Below, piece by piece: positions 8,312-17,253 of a DNA stretch of 64,000 nucleotides. The translations under genes were made by a program, and so were the position numbers. This DNA comes from Maricaulis sp963975345 (GTDB lineage: Bacteria > Pseudomonadota > Alphaproteobacteria > Caulobacterales > Maricaulaceae): the NCBI RefSeq assembly GCF_963975345.1, contig NZ_CAXBGE010000012.1:69040-133039 (forward strand), read 5' to 3'. How positions within the stretch are numbered: the first letter of the stretch is position 1; every line of letters begins with the position of its first letter. The notes below the pieces were generated by a model that saw only the letters and a program-made list of their open reading frames with translations, was not told the origin of the DNA and did no database searches.

Positions 8312-10237
8312 CTATTCAGCCAGCATTGGAGCGACCACGAGCTTGGCCACATCCTGGCTGCGGCCGAGTGCCTCCAGCGCGGTGGCGGCAATGTGGCGGG
8401 CATTGAGCCCGGCCGTGTCATACATTTTGAACGGCGCATCATGGTCCTGGAACACATCCGGCAGGGTCATGGTGCGGATCTTCAGCCCGTTATCGAGTGC
8501 CCCGCGTTCAGCGAGCAACTGCAGCACAAACGCGCCGAAGCCGCCGCGTGCGCCCTCCTCGACCGTCACCAACACTTCATGCTCGCGCGCCAGGCGCAGG
8601 ATCAGATCTTCATCGAGCGGTTTGGCAAAGCGGGCGTCAGCGACCGTGGTCGAATAACCCTGGGCGCCCAGCGCATCGGCGGCCTTGAGCGCTTCCTCCA
8701 GCCGGGTGCCCAGCGATAGAAGGGCAATACGGCTACCCTCGCGAACGATACGGCCCTTGCCGATTTCGAGCGGCTCGATCAGCGCCGGCATGTCGATGCC
8801 GAGACCATTGCCGCGCGGATAGCGGAAGGCAGACGGGCCATCATCAATCTGCGCCGAGGTGGCGACCATGCGTGCCAGTTCAACTTCGTCGGCGGCAGCC
8901 ATCAACACCATGCCCGGCAAGGCACCGAGATAACCGACATCAAACGCGCCGGCATGGGTCGCGCCATCAGCGCCAACCAAACCGGCCCGGTCGATTGCGA
9001 AACGCACGGCCAAGCCTTGGATCGCCACATCATGGACGACCTGGTCATAGCCACGTTGCAGGAAGGTGGAATAGATCGCGGCAAAAGGTTTCATCCCGTC
9101 CGCAGCCAGCCCAGCCGCGAAGGTGACCGCGTGCTGTTCGGCAATACCGACATCGAAACAACGGTCAGGAAAGCGTTCGGCAAACAGGTCCAGCCCGGTT
9201 CCGGCCGGCATGGCAGCGGTAATGCCGACAATGCGGTCATCGGCTTCCGCTTCGCGGATCAATTGCTGGGCAAATACCTTGGTGTAGGAGGGCGGGCCGC
9301 TGGCGGCCTTTTGTTGCTCGCCGGTGACGACATTGAATTTGGCGACGCCATGATATTTGTCGTCGGCGGCCTCGGCGGGGGCATAGCCCTTGCCCTTCTG
9401 GGTCACGACATGAATCAGCACCGGGCCGTCATCGCCGTCGCGGACATTGCGCAGAACCTGCACCAGCTGGTTGAGATCATGGCCGTCAATCGGGCCGACA
9501 TAGCGAAAGCCCATTTCTTCAAACAGGGTTCCGCCCATCGCCATGCCGCGCATGTATTCCTCGGCCTTGCGCGCCGGACCCTCGACACCGATCGCCTTGG
9601 CGACGCCCTTGCCGATCTTGCGCAGCGAGCGATAGCTTTTCGAAGATACCAGCCGGGCGAAATAATGGCTCATCGCGCCGACCGGCGGTGCGATCGACAT
9701 GTCGTTATCGTTGAGAATAACGATCAGGCGCTTGTCGAGCCCGCCGGCATTATTCATCGCCTCATAGGCCATGCCCGCCGACATCGCGCCGTCGCCGATC
9801 ACGGCGATGACATTATTGGCCTCGTTCTTCAAATCGCGTGAAGCGGCAAAGCCGAGCGCCGCTGAGATCGAAGTTGAGGCATGTGCGGCACCAAACGGGT
9901 CGTATTCGCTTTCCGAGCGCTTGGTGAAGCCGGACAGGCCCTGCCCCTGGCGCAGCGTGCGAATCCGGTCACGGCGGCCGGTCAGGATTTTATGCGGATA
10001 GCATTGATGCCCGACATCCCAGATCAGGATATCCTTCGGCGTTTCAAACACATGGTGCAATGCCGTCGTCAATTCGACCACGCCCAGCCCGGCACCCAGA
10101 TGCCCACCGGTCACAGAAACCGCATTGATCGTCTCGGCACGCAATTCGCTGGCGACCCGTTTGAGGGTCTCGAGATCGAGATTCTTCAGATCGGCAGGCG
10201 TCGCGATACGATCAAGATTGGGTGTGCTGTTGGGCAT
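8312..10237 (-). CDS. dxs: 1-deoxy-D-xylulose-5-phosphate synthase
   Basis: 641 residues, full length. It condenses pyruvate and glyceraldehyde 3-phosphate to DXP, the first step of the methylerythritol phosphate route to isoprenoids. Features seen are the N-terminal block with SGGHLGAGLG-like residues (VTGGHLGAGLGVVELT), the thiamine diphosphate motif beginning GDGAMSAG and ending near NN, the DHDLNQL-like segment (GHDLNQL), and the transketolase-like RAGLVGADGATHAG. It lies 15 bases downstream of ispA, with AAAGG before its ATG. Confidence 0.98.
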   Translation of the reverse strand: MPNSTPNLDRIATPADLKNLDLETLKRVASELRAETINAVSVTGGHLGAGLGVVELTTALHHVFETPKDILIWDVGHQCYPHKILTGRRDRIRTLRQGQGLSGFTKRSESEYDPFGAAHASTSISAALGFAASRDLKNEANNVIAVIGDGAMSAGMAYEAMNNAGGLDKRLIVILNDNDMSIAPPVGAMSHYFARLVSSKSYRSLRKIGKGVAKAIGVEGPARKAEEYMRGMAMGGTLFEEMGFRYVGPIDGHDLNQLVQVLRNVRDGDDGPVLIHVVTQKGKGYAPAEAADDKYHGVAKFNVVTGEQQKAASGPPSYTKVFAQQLIREAEADDRIVGITAAMPAGTGLDLFAERFPDRCFDVGIAEQHAVTFAAGLAADGMKPFAAIYSTFLQRGYDQVVHDVAIQGLAVRFAIDRAGLVGADGATHAGAFDVGYLGALPGMVLMAAADEVELARMVATSAQIDDGPSAFRYPRGNGLGIDMPALIEPLEIGKGRIVREGSRIALLSLGTRLEEALKAADALGAQGYSTTVADARFAKPLDEDLILRLAREHEVLVTVEEGARGGFGAFVLQLLAERGALDNGLKIRTMTLPDVFQDHDAPFKMYDTAGLNARHIAATALEALGRSQDVAKLVVAPMLAE

Positions 10238-10252
10238 TCGATTACTGGCCTT

Positions 10253-11140
10253 TCAGGAGCGGCGCGTGAGAACGTAGTCGACCACTTCTTTGAGAGTGTC
10301 TGCCCGCGCGCCGAAAGGTTCAAGGTGATCCTTGGCTTGCGCGGCCAGGTGCCGCGACCGATCCAGTGCGCCCTCAACCCCCAGAATGGTGACAAAGGTG
10401 GCTTTTCCTTGACCGGCATCCTTGCCGACCGCTTTTCCTGTATCCGACGCGCTGCCAGTGGCATCCAGCAGATCATCGGTGATCTGGTAGGCCAGACCGA
10501 GATCATGCGCAAATCCTTCAAGCGCTCGGCGGATATGCGGTTCCACATCGCGCAGGATGAAGGCGCTCTCGGCGGCAAAGCCGATCAGCGCGCCGGTTTT
10601 CATCCGGTGCATGCGGGTGACGATTGAAATATCAAGCTCCTGGCTCTCGCCGAGAATATCAATCATCTGGCCGCCGACCATGCCATAGGCGCCGCAGGCA
10701 CGTGACAGACGCTCGACCAGCTTGGCCCTAACGCTGCCGCGATTATGGGTGTCCGGATGGGCGAGGATCTCGAAGGCAACGGCCTGTAGCGCATCGCCGG
10801 CCAGAACGGCCGTCGCCTCGTCATAGGCGCGGTGCACGGTCGGGCGGCCGCGTCTGAGGTCGTCATCATCCATGCAGGGCAAATCATCATGGATCAGCGA
10901 ATAGGCGTGGATGCACTCCAGCGCCGAGGCGACGCGCAACAGGCCGCGCTCATCGGCATTGACCAGACGGCCGCATTCCATCGCCAGAAACGGGCGCAAG
11001 CGCTTGCCTGGCCCGAGCGCGGCATAGCGCATCGCGGAATTGAGTTGGGCTTCCGGCCCCTCCGCACGGGGCAATAGCGCATCGAGTGCGACCGTGACCC
11101 GATCGGCGGCCTCGTTGAGACGCTGTTCGAAATTCTCCAT
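10253..11140 (-). CDS. ispA: geranyl/farnesyl diphosphate synthase
   Basis: 295 residues. The first aspartate-rich motif DDLPCMDDDDLRRG and the second DDLLD are both intact, so it should elongate isoprenyl diphosphates with dimethylallyl and isopentenyl diphosphate. The length and the two residues between the aspartates of the first motif fit FPP or GPP synthases of IspA type. I chose the ATG at 11140 over the GTG one codon earlier. It precedes dxs, the usual alphaproteobacterial order. Confidence 0.95.
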   Translation of the reverse strand: MENFEQRLNEAADRVTVALDALLPRAEGPEAQLNSAMRYAALGPGKRLRPFLAMECGRLVNADERGLLRVASALECIHAYSLIHDDLPCMDDDDLRRGRPTVHRAYDEATAVLAGDALQAVAFEILAHPDTHNRGSVRAKLVERLSRACGAYGMVGGQMIDILGESQELDISIVTRMHRMKTGALIGFAAESAFILRDVEPHIRRALEGFAHDLGLAYQITDDLLDATGSASDTGKAVGKDAGQGKATFVTILGVEGALDRSRHLAAQAKDHLEPFGARADTLKEVVDYVLTRRS

Positions 11141-11193
11141 CACGCTTGCCTGTCCTGTTGGAATGAGTCTGCCCTGCGAAATCCGTTACCGGC

Positions 11194-11538
11194 CTAGTGA
11201 AGCCGGGATCCGTTCGGCACGTTTTGATCGGGTGCCATCAGCACAATCTCTCCCTTGCCATCAGAAACGCCGAGAGTCAGCACTTCAGAATGCATCGGAC
11301 CGATTTGTCGCGGTGGAAAATTCACCACGGCGAGCACTTGCTTTCCGACCAGGCTTTCAGGCGTGTAGTGCGTCGTGATCTGGGCCGAGGATTGTTTCTC
11401 ACCGAGCTCACCGCCGAAATCGATCCAGAGCCGGATCGCCGGCTTGCGAGCTTCAGGAAAGGCGGCGGTGCGAACGACCGTGCCAATCCGGATATCAAGC
11501 TTGAGAAAATCTTCAATCGTCGCGCTCTGACCGCTCAC
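11194..11538 (-). CDS. CsaA-like tRNA-binding domain protein
   Basis: 114 residues from a GTG at 11538, four bases after the xseB stop. The protein is one EMAP/tRNA-binding OB-fold domain: FLKLDIRIGTVV near the start, SSAQITTHY in the middle, VNFPPRQIGP, and a C-terminal LMAPDQNVPNGSRL. This is the CsaA pattern, described as an export-related chaperone that also binds tRNA. A longer form from 11589 would overlap xseB and adds residues with no family match, so I prefer the GTG. Confidence 0.85.
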   Translation of the reverse strand: MSGQSATIEDFLKLDIRIGTVVRTAAFPEARKPAIRLWIDFGGELGEKQSSAQITTHYTPESLVGKQVLAVVNFPPRQIGPMHSEVLTLGVSDGKGEIVLMAPDQNVPNGSRLH

Positions 11539-11542
11539 CGGA

Positions 11543-11791
11543 TCAGTCCAGCCCGGCCGGCTCGAGTGCCGGTGCGCCGTCTTCACCACGGACGATTTTC
11601 TCGACCTTCAGCTCGGCGTCTTTCAGCTTGCCATCGCAATGGGCACGCAGGGCGGCGCCGCGCTCATAGATCGCAATCGAGCGCTCGAGTTCGACTTCGC
11701 CCGACTCGAGTTGTTTCACAATCGCTTCCAGCTCGGCAAGCGCCTGCTCGAAGCTCATTTTTTCGATCTCGGCATTGGGTGCGTCGGGCAT
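11543..11791 (-). CDS. xseB: exodeoxyribonuclease VII small subunit
   Basis: 82 residues, the usual size. The segment MSFEQALAELEAIVKQLESGEVELERSI is diagnostic for XseB, which pairs with XseA to degrade single-stranded DNA to oligonucleotides. The ATG at 11791 gives the family-length protein. The xseA gene is not in the window. Lies between the phosphatase and CsaA-like genes of the same operon. Confidence 0.95.
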   Translation of the reverse strand: MPDAPNAEIEKMSFEQALAELEAIVKQLESGEVELERSIAIYERGAALRAHCDGKLKDAELKVEKIVRGEDGAPALEPAGLD

Positions 11792-11851
11792 CACGATTCT
11801 CCTGCAGGCTCGCAACATAGGCAGCCACCCGCCGGGCGGCAATTGCACAAA

Positions 11852-12523
11852 TTATCGGGAACGCAATTCGTATCGGCGGAAAGACCAGTAGTTATCGCCG
11901 CCATCGCGCACGCAGTGCCAGCCAAGCGCCCGCAGGTGTGGCCGCAGCATGCGGTTGAACCAGCCATGGGCACACAGCAAAACCGGTCCCGATTTGGCGG
12001 CCTCGACCAGAATGCTCGCGGCCAGAGCGGCGCGCGTCTCGGCATCCTTGCGGCTTTCACGTCCGCGCGAAAAGCCCAGCCACCAGGAGCAGCGCGCAAA
12101 CACGCCCCAAGTCTTGGCCATGAAGCGGCCCGGCATGGCCGGTGGCGGCAGTTCGGCTTCGATGAAACAGGGCTCGATCACCAATTCACGGCCCGGCGCG
12201 ACGGCACGCGCCGTCTCGATCGCCCGGCGCAATGTGCTGGCAAAGATGATCTGTGCTGCCGCGCCGGCCGCGACCAGATCGTCCGGTGGCACCTGCCCGG
12301 CTACCAGGCCTGCGGGCTGATAACACTCATCCCACCAGCTCTCATAGCGGCGCCAATCGAGCACAGCGCTGCGGTCGGCATCGGGCTTGCCGTGCCGGGC
12401 AATGGTGATCGGTCCCGGTTGTGACGGGGAAGGCAAATTGTCAGATTGGGTCATCGGCTGGCTGGCGGGGGCCGACACATTCAGACGGTGCGCCCCGTCG
12501 CGACCGGCCTGACCAGAACTCAT
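11852..12523 (-). CDS. histidine phosphatase family protein
   Basis: 223 residues from the ATG at 12523, which overlaps the deacetylase-like stop as ATGA; an internal ATG at 12454 would also give a plausible N-terminus. The RHG motif is in ITIARHGKPD, the second catalytic His is in LLCAHGWFNRML, and a central STLRRAIETA matches the arginine-bearing segment of the phosphoglycerate-mutase-like fold. The catalytic core is therefore complete. The substrate is unknown. The Trp-rich stretch between the motifs is unusual but within the family's variability. Confidence 0.85.
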   Translation of the reverse strand: MSSGQAGRDGAHRLNVSAPASQPMTQSDNLPSPSQPGPITIARHGKPDADRSAVLDWRRYESWWDECYQPAGLVAGQVPPDDLVAAGAAAQIIFASTLRRAIETARAVAPGRELVIEPCFIEAELPPPAMPGRFMAKTWGVFARCSWWLGFSRGRESRKDAETRAALAASILVEAAKSGPVLLCAHGWFNRMLRPHLRALGWHCVRDGGDNYWSFRRYELRSR

Positions 12524-13452
12524 GCCTCGACCAAGGCCTGCACAAAGGCAGCTGCCGAGCGGCCGAGCGCGGGGCAGTCGTATCCGCCCTCCAGCACAGA
12601 GACAAGCCGTGATGAGGCAAATTCTGCGGCCAGTCCCGCGAGTTGGCTGGCAGCCCACGCGAAATCGGCCTCCAACAGGGCGAGGCCGCCGGCCGGATCG
12701 CGCTCGTGCGCGTCAAATCCAGCCGAGACAAAAATAAATTCCGGCCGGAAGGCGGCCAACGCCGGACGGACCTGCCGGGTGAAGGCGTCACGCCAGGCGG
12801 GGCCTTGCGTGCCCGCCATCAAGGGCACGTTGACCACATTGCCATTGAGGCCGGTTTCATCGGCGCTGCCAGTGCCGGGATAGAGGGGAGACTGGTGCAA
12901 GGACGCGAACATCACCCGCGTGTCCAGTTCGGCCAAGCATTGCGAGCCATTACCGTGATGGACATCGATATCGACGATCGCTACTCGCGCCAGTCCATGC
13001 ACTTCGAGCGCATGCAGCGCCGCGATGGCAATTGAGTTGAGCAGGCAAAAGCCCATCGCCCGGTCGGGTTCGGCATGATGGCCGGGCGGACGCGCCAGGC
13101 AGAAGGCGGCATCAGCCTCGCCGGCCATAATGCGGTCAACGGCATCGATCGAGGCGCCCGCCGTCGCCAGCGCCGCCCGCCAGGTGTCGCGGCAGACCTT
13201 GGTATCAAGATCGAGCGAAACCCACTCATCAGCCGCCGCCGTGTCGCAGGCATCGCGGATACGCTCGATATAGTCGGCGGTGTGGAAGCGCTCGACCGAT
13301 GCTGTTTCAGCCGGCCTCGCCTCGTGCCAGACCGGCCCCGTCAATGCCGTCAGCGCGTCGCGTGCGGCGAGATAACGGCCCTCATGTTCGGGATGGCCCG
13401 GCGGTACGCGATGCATCCGGCTGGCTGGATTGTCGATAACCAGTGTTCTCAT
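12520..13452 (-). CDS. histone-deacetylase-like amidohydrolase
   Basis: 310 residues. Motifs of the zinc-dependent deacetylase/acetoin-utilisation fold are present: RPPGHHAEPDRAMGFC (active-site His pair), VAIVDIDVHHGNGSQ (zinc Asp and His), and FIFVSAGFDAHERDP (second zinc Asp). Bacterial members deacetylate acylated polyamines, lysines or small molecules; the substrate here is unknown. It is the first gene of the leftward operon leading to xseB, ispA, dxs and tlyA, an arrangement also familiar from other alphaproteobacteria. Confidence 0.93.
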   Translation of the reverse strand: MRTLVIDNPASRMHRVPPGHPEHEGRYLAARDALTALTGPVWHEARPAETASVERFHTADYIERIRDACDTAAADEWVSLDLDTKVCRDTWRAALATAGASIDAVDRIMAGEADAAFCLARPPGHHAEPDRAMGFCLLNSIAIAALHALEVHGLARVAIVDIDVHHGNGSQCLAELDTRVMFASLHQSPLYPGTGSADETGLNGNVVNVPLMAGTQGPAWRDAFTRQVRPALAAFRPEFIFVSAGFDAHERDPAGGLALLEADFAWAASQLAGLAAEFASSRLVSVLEGGYDCPALGRSAAAFVQALVEA

Positions 13453-13553
13453 GGTGTCAGTCTGTTCTGAATTTCATGGACAACAAACCGTACTGGCAAA
13501 AAACCGAATGGCACAGCGGCAATGCTCAGCCGCGACGCACCGTGACGCCGCGC

Positions 13554-14426
13554 CTAATGCCCCAGCGTCACATTCATGATCTTGACACCCGGGGGGGCCG
13601 GCACATCCTCGGGCACGAAGAAATCAGGCAGGAGCTCAATGCCGGGCACATAGCTGTATTGTTCGAAATCACGCTCGCCTTCTGCATAAAGGAAGCTGTC
13701 ATCGATCAGGAAATTGCCGGTGAAGCTGGCCGCCGGCTTGTTGAGAACGCGATAGGCGGTTTCAGCGAGGATTTCCGGCTTGCGGCAGGCTTTCATCGCT
13801 TCATCATCGGCGAGAATGTTGGAAATCGCCGCCGTCGCAACCGCTGTGCGCGGCCAGATCGCATTGGCGGCGATACGGCCCTTGAACTCCTCGCCCCAAC
13901 CGAGAATGCACAGACTCATCTGATATTTGGCGCTGGTATAGGCGACGTGCGGGCCAAACCACATCGGCCGCATATCGAGCGGCGGCGACAGGGCGATGAT
14001 GTGGGGATTGTCGGACTTTTCCAGCCAGGGCAGGCATTTCTGCGTCACCATGAAAGTGCCGCGGCCATTGACCTGGTGCATCAGGTCATAGCGCTTCATC
14101 GGCACATCAACCGTGCCGCGCGGGAAAATCGCCGAAGCGTTGTTGATCACGGCATCAATGCCGCCGAACCGGGCCACCGCCGCAGCGACAGCCGCCTCAA
14201 CCTGCGCTTCGTCACGAATATCGCATTTGACAGCCAGCGCCTTGCCGCCCGCCGCCTCAACCGCGTCGGCCGCCGAGTGGATCGTGCCCTCCAGCTTGGC
14301 CTGCTGCGTGTCCGACTTCGCGGCGATGACGATATTGGCGCCGTCGCGGGCACAGCGCTCGGCGATCGCCAGGCCAATGCCGCGGCTCGCGCCAGTGATG
14401 AATATCGTCTTGTCCTTGAGGCTCAT
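13554..14426 (-). CDS. SDR-family oxidoreductase (HSDL2-like)
   Basis: 290 residues. The cofactor motif TGASRGIGLA is at residues 11-20, NNASA near 97, and the catalytic YTSAK near 163. It shares with the HSDL2 branch the long insertion AAKSDTQQAKLEGTIHSAA and the IALSPPLDM segment in place of the usual catalytic Ser region. Members are NAD(P)-dependent and linked to lipid metabolism; the substrate is unknown. It lies 44 bases downstream of the signal peptidase pair in the same direction. Confidence 0.88.
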   Translation of the reverse strand: MSLKDKTIFITGASRGIGLAIAERCARDGANIVIAAKSDTQQAKLEGTIHSAADAVEAAGGKALAVKCDIRDEAQVEAAVAAAVARFGGIDAVINNASAIFPRGTVDVPMKRYDLMHQVNGRGTFMVTQKCLPWLEKSDNPHIIALSPPLDMRPMWFGPHVAYTSAKYQMSLCILGWGEEFKGRIAANAIWPRTAVATAAISNILADDEAMKACRKPEILAETAYRVLNKPAASFTGNFLIDDSFLYAEGERDFEQYSYVPGIELLPDFFVPEDVPAPPGVKIMNVTLGH

Positions 14427-14470
14427 GGCGCTCTCCCGATCCGGTTTCAGACCGTGAGGTTAGAGCGGTA

Positions 14471-15250
14471 TTACAGCCAGTGCCAGACCCGTCCCGACGG
14501 ACAATACAGCCCCGGCTCGGTACGGCAGCGTGCAAAGGTGAAGGGTACCGTCTCGGCGCGGCCGATCACATGCGACATCGGCACAAAGCCCGGCCCGCCA
14601 TCGGCGCGGCTATCAGTTGAATTGTCACGATTATCGCCCATCAGGAAAATCCGGTCAGCCGGCACGATGACCGGGCCAAACTCATCGAGGCGTTCGCGGT
14701 CACCACGCTCATAAATTTCGTGCGTAAAGCCGCCCGGCAGGGTCTCGACATAATGCGCGACTTCGACGACTTCCGGATAGCCGTGGTGTTGCCGGTAGCT
14801 GCGCACATCGACCAGCTCGCGATCGATCAAATTGCCATTGATGTAGAGCCGCCCCTCATGCACCGCGATCTCGTCGCCGGGCAGACCGATCACGCGCTTG
14901 ATCAGGGTCAGGCTTTGGCGGGTATCGCGCAGCACCACGACATCGCCGCGCTCCGGCACGGCCCAGCCCAGCCGTCCGTCCCAGCTGTCAGGCAGTTGGT
15001 CACCCAACCCCAACGGCAAGGAGTGGCGCGAATAGCCATAGGCCCATTTCGACACCAGAATACGGTCGCCGACCTCAAGCGTCGGCTGCATGCTCTCGGA
15101 TGGGATGTAGAAGAAAGCAAACGCGACCGAGGTCATCGCAAACCACAGCGCCGCGACGCCGGCGAGGAAGCGCACGGTGTCACGCGCCTCGCCCAACCCG
15201 CTCCGCGCCCAAGCCGGCAGATGCCGTGCGATTTCCTGCAGCCGGTTCAT
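14471..15250 (-). CDS. lepB: signal peptidase I, paralogue A
   Basis: 259 residues from the ATG one base after the upstream paralogue's stop. One membrane anchor (about 30-50) precedes the catalytic core. The nucleophile Ser is in IPSESMQP, the general-base Lys in LIKRVIG, and the box GDNRDNSTDSR is intact. It removes signal peptides from exported proteins at the inner-membrane periplasmic face. The C-terminal tail with RCRTEPGLYCPSGRVW carries two cysteines and is shared with paralogue B. An acpS/rnc/era neighbourhood, common for lepB, is not seen. Confidence 0.93.
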   Translation of the reverse strand: MNRLQEIARHLPAWARSGLGEARDTVRFLAGVAALWFAMTSVAFAFFYIPSESMQPTLEVGDRILVSKWAYGYSRHSLPLGLGDQLPDSWDGRLGWAVPERGDVVVLRDTRQSLTLIKRVIGLPGDEIAVHEGRLYINGNLIDRELVDVRSYRQHHGYPEVVEVAHYVETLPGGFTHEIYERGDRERLDEFGPVIVPADRIFLMGDNRDNSTDSRADGGPGFVPMSHVIGRAETVPFTFARCRTEPGLYCPSGRVWHWL

Positions 15251-15251
15251 T

Positions 15252-16016
15252 TCACAAACCCTGCCAGACGCGGCCGGTCGGGCAATACATCCCCTCTTCG
15301 GGGCGGCAACGGGCGAAGGTGAACAACACCGTTTCGGCACGCCCGACCACATTGGCCAGCGGCACCAGACCCGGCCCCGGCGATGCGCGGCTGTCACGCG
15401 ACGCATCGCGATTATCGCCCATCACGAAGACCGTGCCCGGCAAGACTGTCACTGGACCGTAATTGTCGAGTTCATGGGTATCGTCCCGCTCATAGATCGG
15501 ATGCGAGCGATCACCGGGCAGGGTCTCGGTATAATGGGTGACCGTCTGGACGCGCTGCGAAGAATTTTCGCGGTAATTGCGAATATCGTCGAGCACGCGC
15601 GGCGGCGCCTCACCATTGATGTAAAGCCGACCCTCGCGCACTTCGATCACATCGCCGCCGATGCCGATAACGCGCTTGATCAGATTGCGCGGCGGGCTCT
15701 GGCGCTCATCGCGAAACACGATCACGTCACCGCGACGCGGCTGCGACCAGGCGAGGCGCGCATTCCAGTTGTCCGGCAACATATAGCCAATGCCGAGCGG
15801 CAGAGAATGGCGCGAATAGCCATAGGCCCATTTCGACACCAGCACCCGGTCGCCCACTTCCAGCGAGGGCTGCATGCTTTCGGATGGGATGTGAAAAGCG
15901 GCGAAACCGAAGGTGACAAGGCCGGCCCAAACCGCAGCGACTCCGACCAGAAAGCGGGCGGTCTCAACGGCTTCTTCGGCGGCGCGGCCCGCAAGGCGTT
16001 TGATGACAGAATTCAT
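15252..16016 (-). CDS. lepB: signal peptidase I, paralogue B
   Basis: 254 residues, strongly similar to paralogue A along its whole length, so the pair arose by tandem duplication. Catalytic Ser (IPSESMQP), Lys (NLIKRVIG) and GDNRDASRDSR are all present, so both copies look active. Differences concentrate in the region between LPGD and the GDNRD box, which could affect substrate choice. Its ATG overlaps the YbjQ-family stop (ATGA), so expression is coupled to the two small upstream genes. Confidence 0.93.
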   Translation of the reverse strand: MNSVIKRLAGRAAEEAVETARFLVGVAAVWAGLVTFGFAAFHIPSESMQPSLEVGDRVLVSKWAYGYSRHSLPLGIGYMLPDNWNARLAWSQPRRGDVIVFRDERQSPPRNLIKRVIGIGGDVIEVREGRLYINGEAPPRVLDDIRNYRENSSQRVQTVTHYTETLPGDRSHPIYERDDTHELDNYGPVTVLPGTVFVMGDNRDASRDSRASPGPGLVPLANVVGRAETVLFTFARCRPEEGMYCPTGRVWQGL

Positions 16017-16333
16017 TTCAGCTTCACCGCGGTTCCGTAGGCGAGAATTTCCGCTGTCCCCTCCATTACGGTCGAGGTAGCGAGGCGGAAGGTGATGATC
16101 GCATCGGCGCCAAGTTCTTCGGCATGGCGCACCATGCGATCCAGCGCCTGCTCGCGCGTCTCGGAGAGAAGCTGCGTGTATTCAGGCACTTCGCCGCCAA
16201 CGAGATTGCGGAGCCCGGCAATAAAATCGCGCCCGAAAAACCGCGCCCGGACGACATTGCCGCGCGCCACACCGACCACCCGGTCGATTTCGCGGCCCGG
16301 AACCGTGTCAGACATCGTTACGATCAAACTCAT
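16013..16333 (-). CDS. YbjQ family (UPF0145/DUF74) protein
   Basis: 106 residues, standard length. The block GVARGNVVRARFFGRDFIAGLRN, the segment YTQLLSETREQALDRMV, and the C-terminal LGADAIITFRLATS...EILAYGTAV match the YbjQ family of small pentameric cytoplasmic proteins. Their function is unknown; a metal- or heme-related role has been suggested for relatives. Overlaps both neighbours by 4 bases, which ties it to signal peptidase expression. Confidence 0.93.
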   Translation of the reverse strand: MSLIVTMSDTVPGREIDRVVGVARGNVVRARFFGRDFIAGLRNLVGGEVPEYTQLLSETREQALDRMVRHAEELGADAIITFRLATSTVMEGTAEILAYGTAVKLK

Positions 16334-16572
16334 TTCGTCTTCCCTTCCACAGGCCAGTCATCGTCGTCTTCATGACAGGTTTGCAGATACAAGATCGCAA
16401 CACCTGCTGCCGGGATAGCGACCACGCCGACCCAAGCGATGTTGTAAGGATAGGCCAAGCGCCAGCCGACCAACAGGTCGAGCACCAGCAGGACGAGATA
16501 AATCGCCAGCCCGACGGCCAGCAGGGCCAGCCCGCCGTGATCGTGCATCCACTTCCACACTGTCTGAATCAT
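16330..16572 (-). CDS. small two-helix membrane protein
   Basis: 80 residues from the ATG at 16572. Two hydrophobic spans are seen (about 13-35 and 42-60), then an acidic C-terminal tail with CHEDDDDW. I do not recognise the family. Its stop overlaps the YbjQ ATG, making it the first gene of a four-gene coupled set with the two signal peptidases. Confidence 0.65.
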   Translation of the reverse strand: MIQTVWKWMHDHGGLALLAVGLAIYLVLLVLDLLVGWRLAYPYNIAWVGVVAIPAAGVAILYLQTCHEDDDDWPVEGKTK

Positions 16573-16766
16573 GTCTGCGAGCACCCTGAAACCGGTCCTG
16601 TCTGCCGCATACGCCGAAATTGGGGTATAACCAAGAGTGTGACCGTTGGCAGCGCCAATTTGCACCATGGCGTGGCATCGTGGTCGCACCGGGACCACTA
16701 CGGCTCTATTCCCCCTTGGCCCGCGCCCGCACATCAGAGAAGCTGCAGATTGAAGGAGACGACCCC

Positions 16767-17150
16767 ATGACCCAGACCATTTACGAACCGGAAAACGGCC
16801 AAGCCACCGAGCGTGACGAGCGTCTGATGGCCGGGCTGGGCTACGTCCTGATCCTGGTCGGCAATATTATCGGCGTCACGACGCTGATCGCCGTCATCCT
16901 CGCCTATGCGCGCAAGGATGCCGCGCCGGGCTGGCTACATTCCCACTACGTGTTCCAGATCCGCACTTTCTGGGCCGCCGTGATCGGCATCCTCGCCTGC
17001 TCGCTCCTGGTTGCCACCGTCATCCTCTCCCCCTTCGGCCTGCTCGGTTTCGCCCTGATCTGGCTGTGGGTGCTGGTCCGCTCCATCATTGGCCTGATCC
17101 GACTGATCGATGGCCGCGGCAATGCCGACCCGCAGGGCTATTGGGTTTAA
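16767..17150 (+). CDS. DUF4870-type small membrane protein
   Basis: 127 residues after a strong AAGGAG ribosome binding site. About 25 polar residues lead into three or four hydrophobic spans, with LHSHYVFQIRTFW between the first and second and a C-terminal ending in RSIIGLIRLIDGRG. This is the layout of the DUF4870/Tic20-like membrane family. Function unknown. It is divergent from the YbjQ/signal peptidase set. Confidence 0.75.
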   Translation: MTQTIYEPENGQATERDERLMAGLGYVLILVGNIIGVTTLIAVILAYARKDAAPGWLHSHYVFQIRTFWAAVIGILACSLLVATVILSPFGLLGFALIWLWVLVRSIIGLIRLIDGRGNADPQGYWV

Positions 17151-17169
17151 GCACAGGCGCTGGGAAAAG

Positions 17170-17253
17170 GGGGACGGGTATAATCAACGCGCACTCAAGC
17201 CGGTTTGGCCATCAGGCTGCCGCAGCGCGTGCGCGTTAATTATACCCGTCCTC
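17170..17253 (+). other. 25-bp near-perfect inverted repeat with T-run
   Basis: Arms at 17170-17194 and 17229-17253 pair with two mismatches over 25 bp around a 34-base loop. CTCTTTTTCT follows the right arm. It lies 19 bases after the DUF4870 stop, so it can act as a long-stem terminator. The stem is far longer than usual and contains an A/T-rich GTATAATTAAC core, so a mobile-element footprint is an alternative. The rest of 17151-17498 is AT-richer than its surroundings and holds no gene I can support. Confidence 0.7.

Noticed and set aside
13443..14714. 423-codon frame opposite the HSDL2-like SDR and lepB, beginning near MDNKPYWQKTEW
   Set aside because: Antisense to two genes; the plausible-looking start is short and leads straight into antisense sequence.
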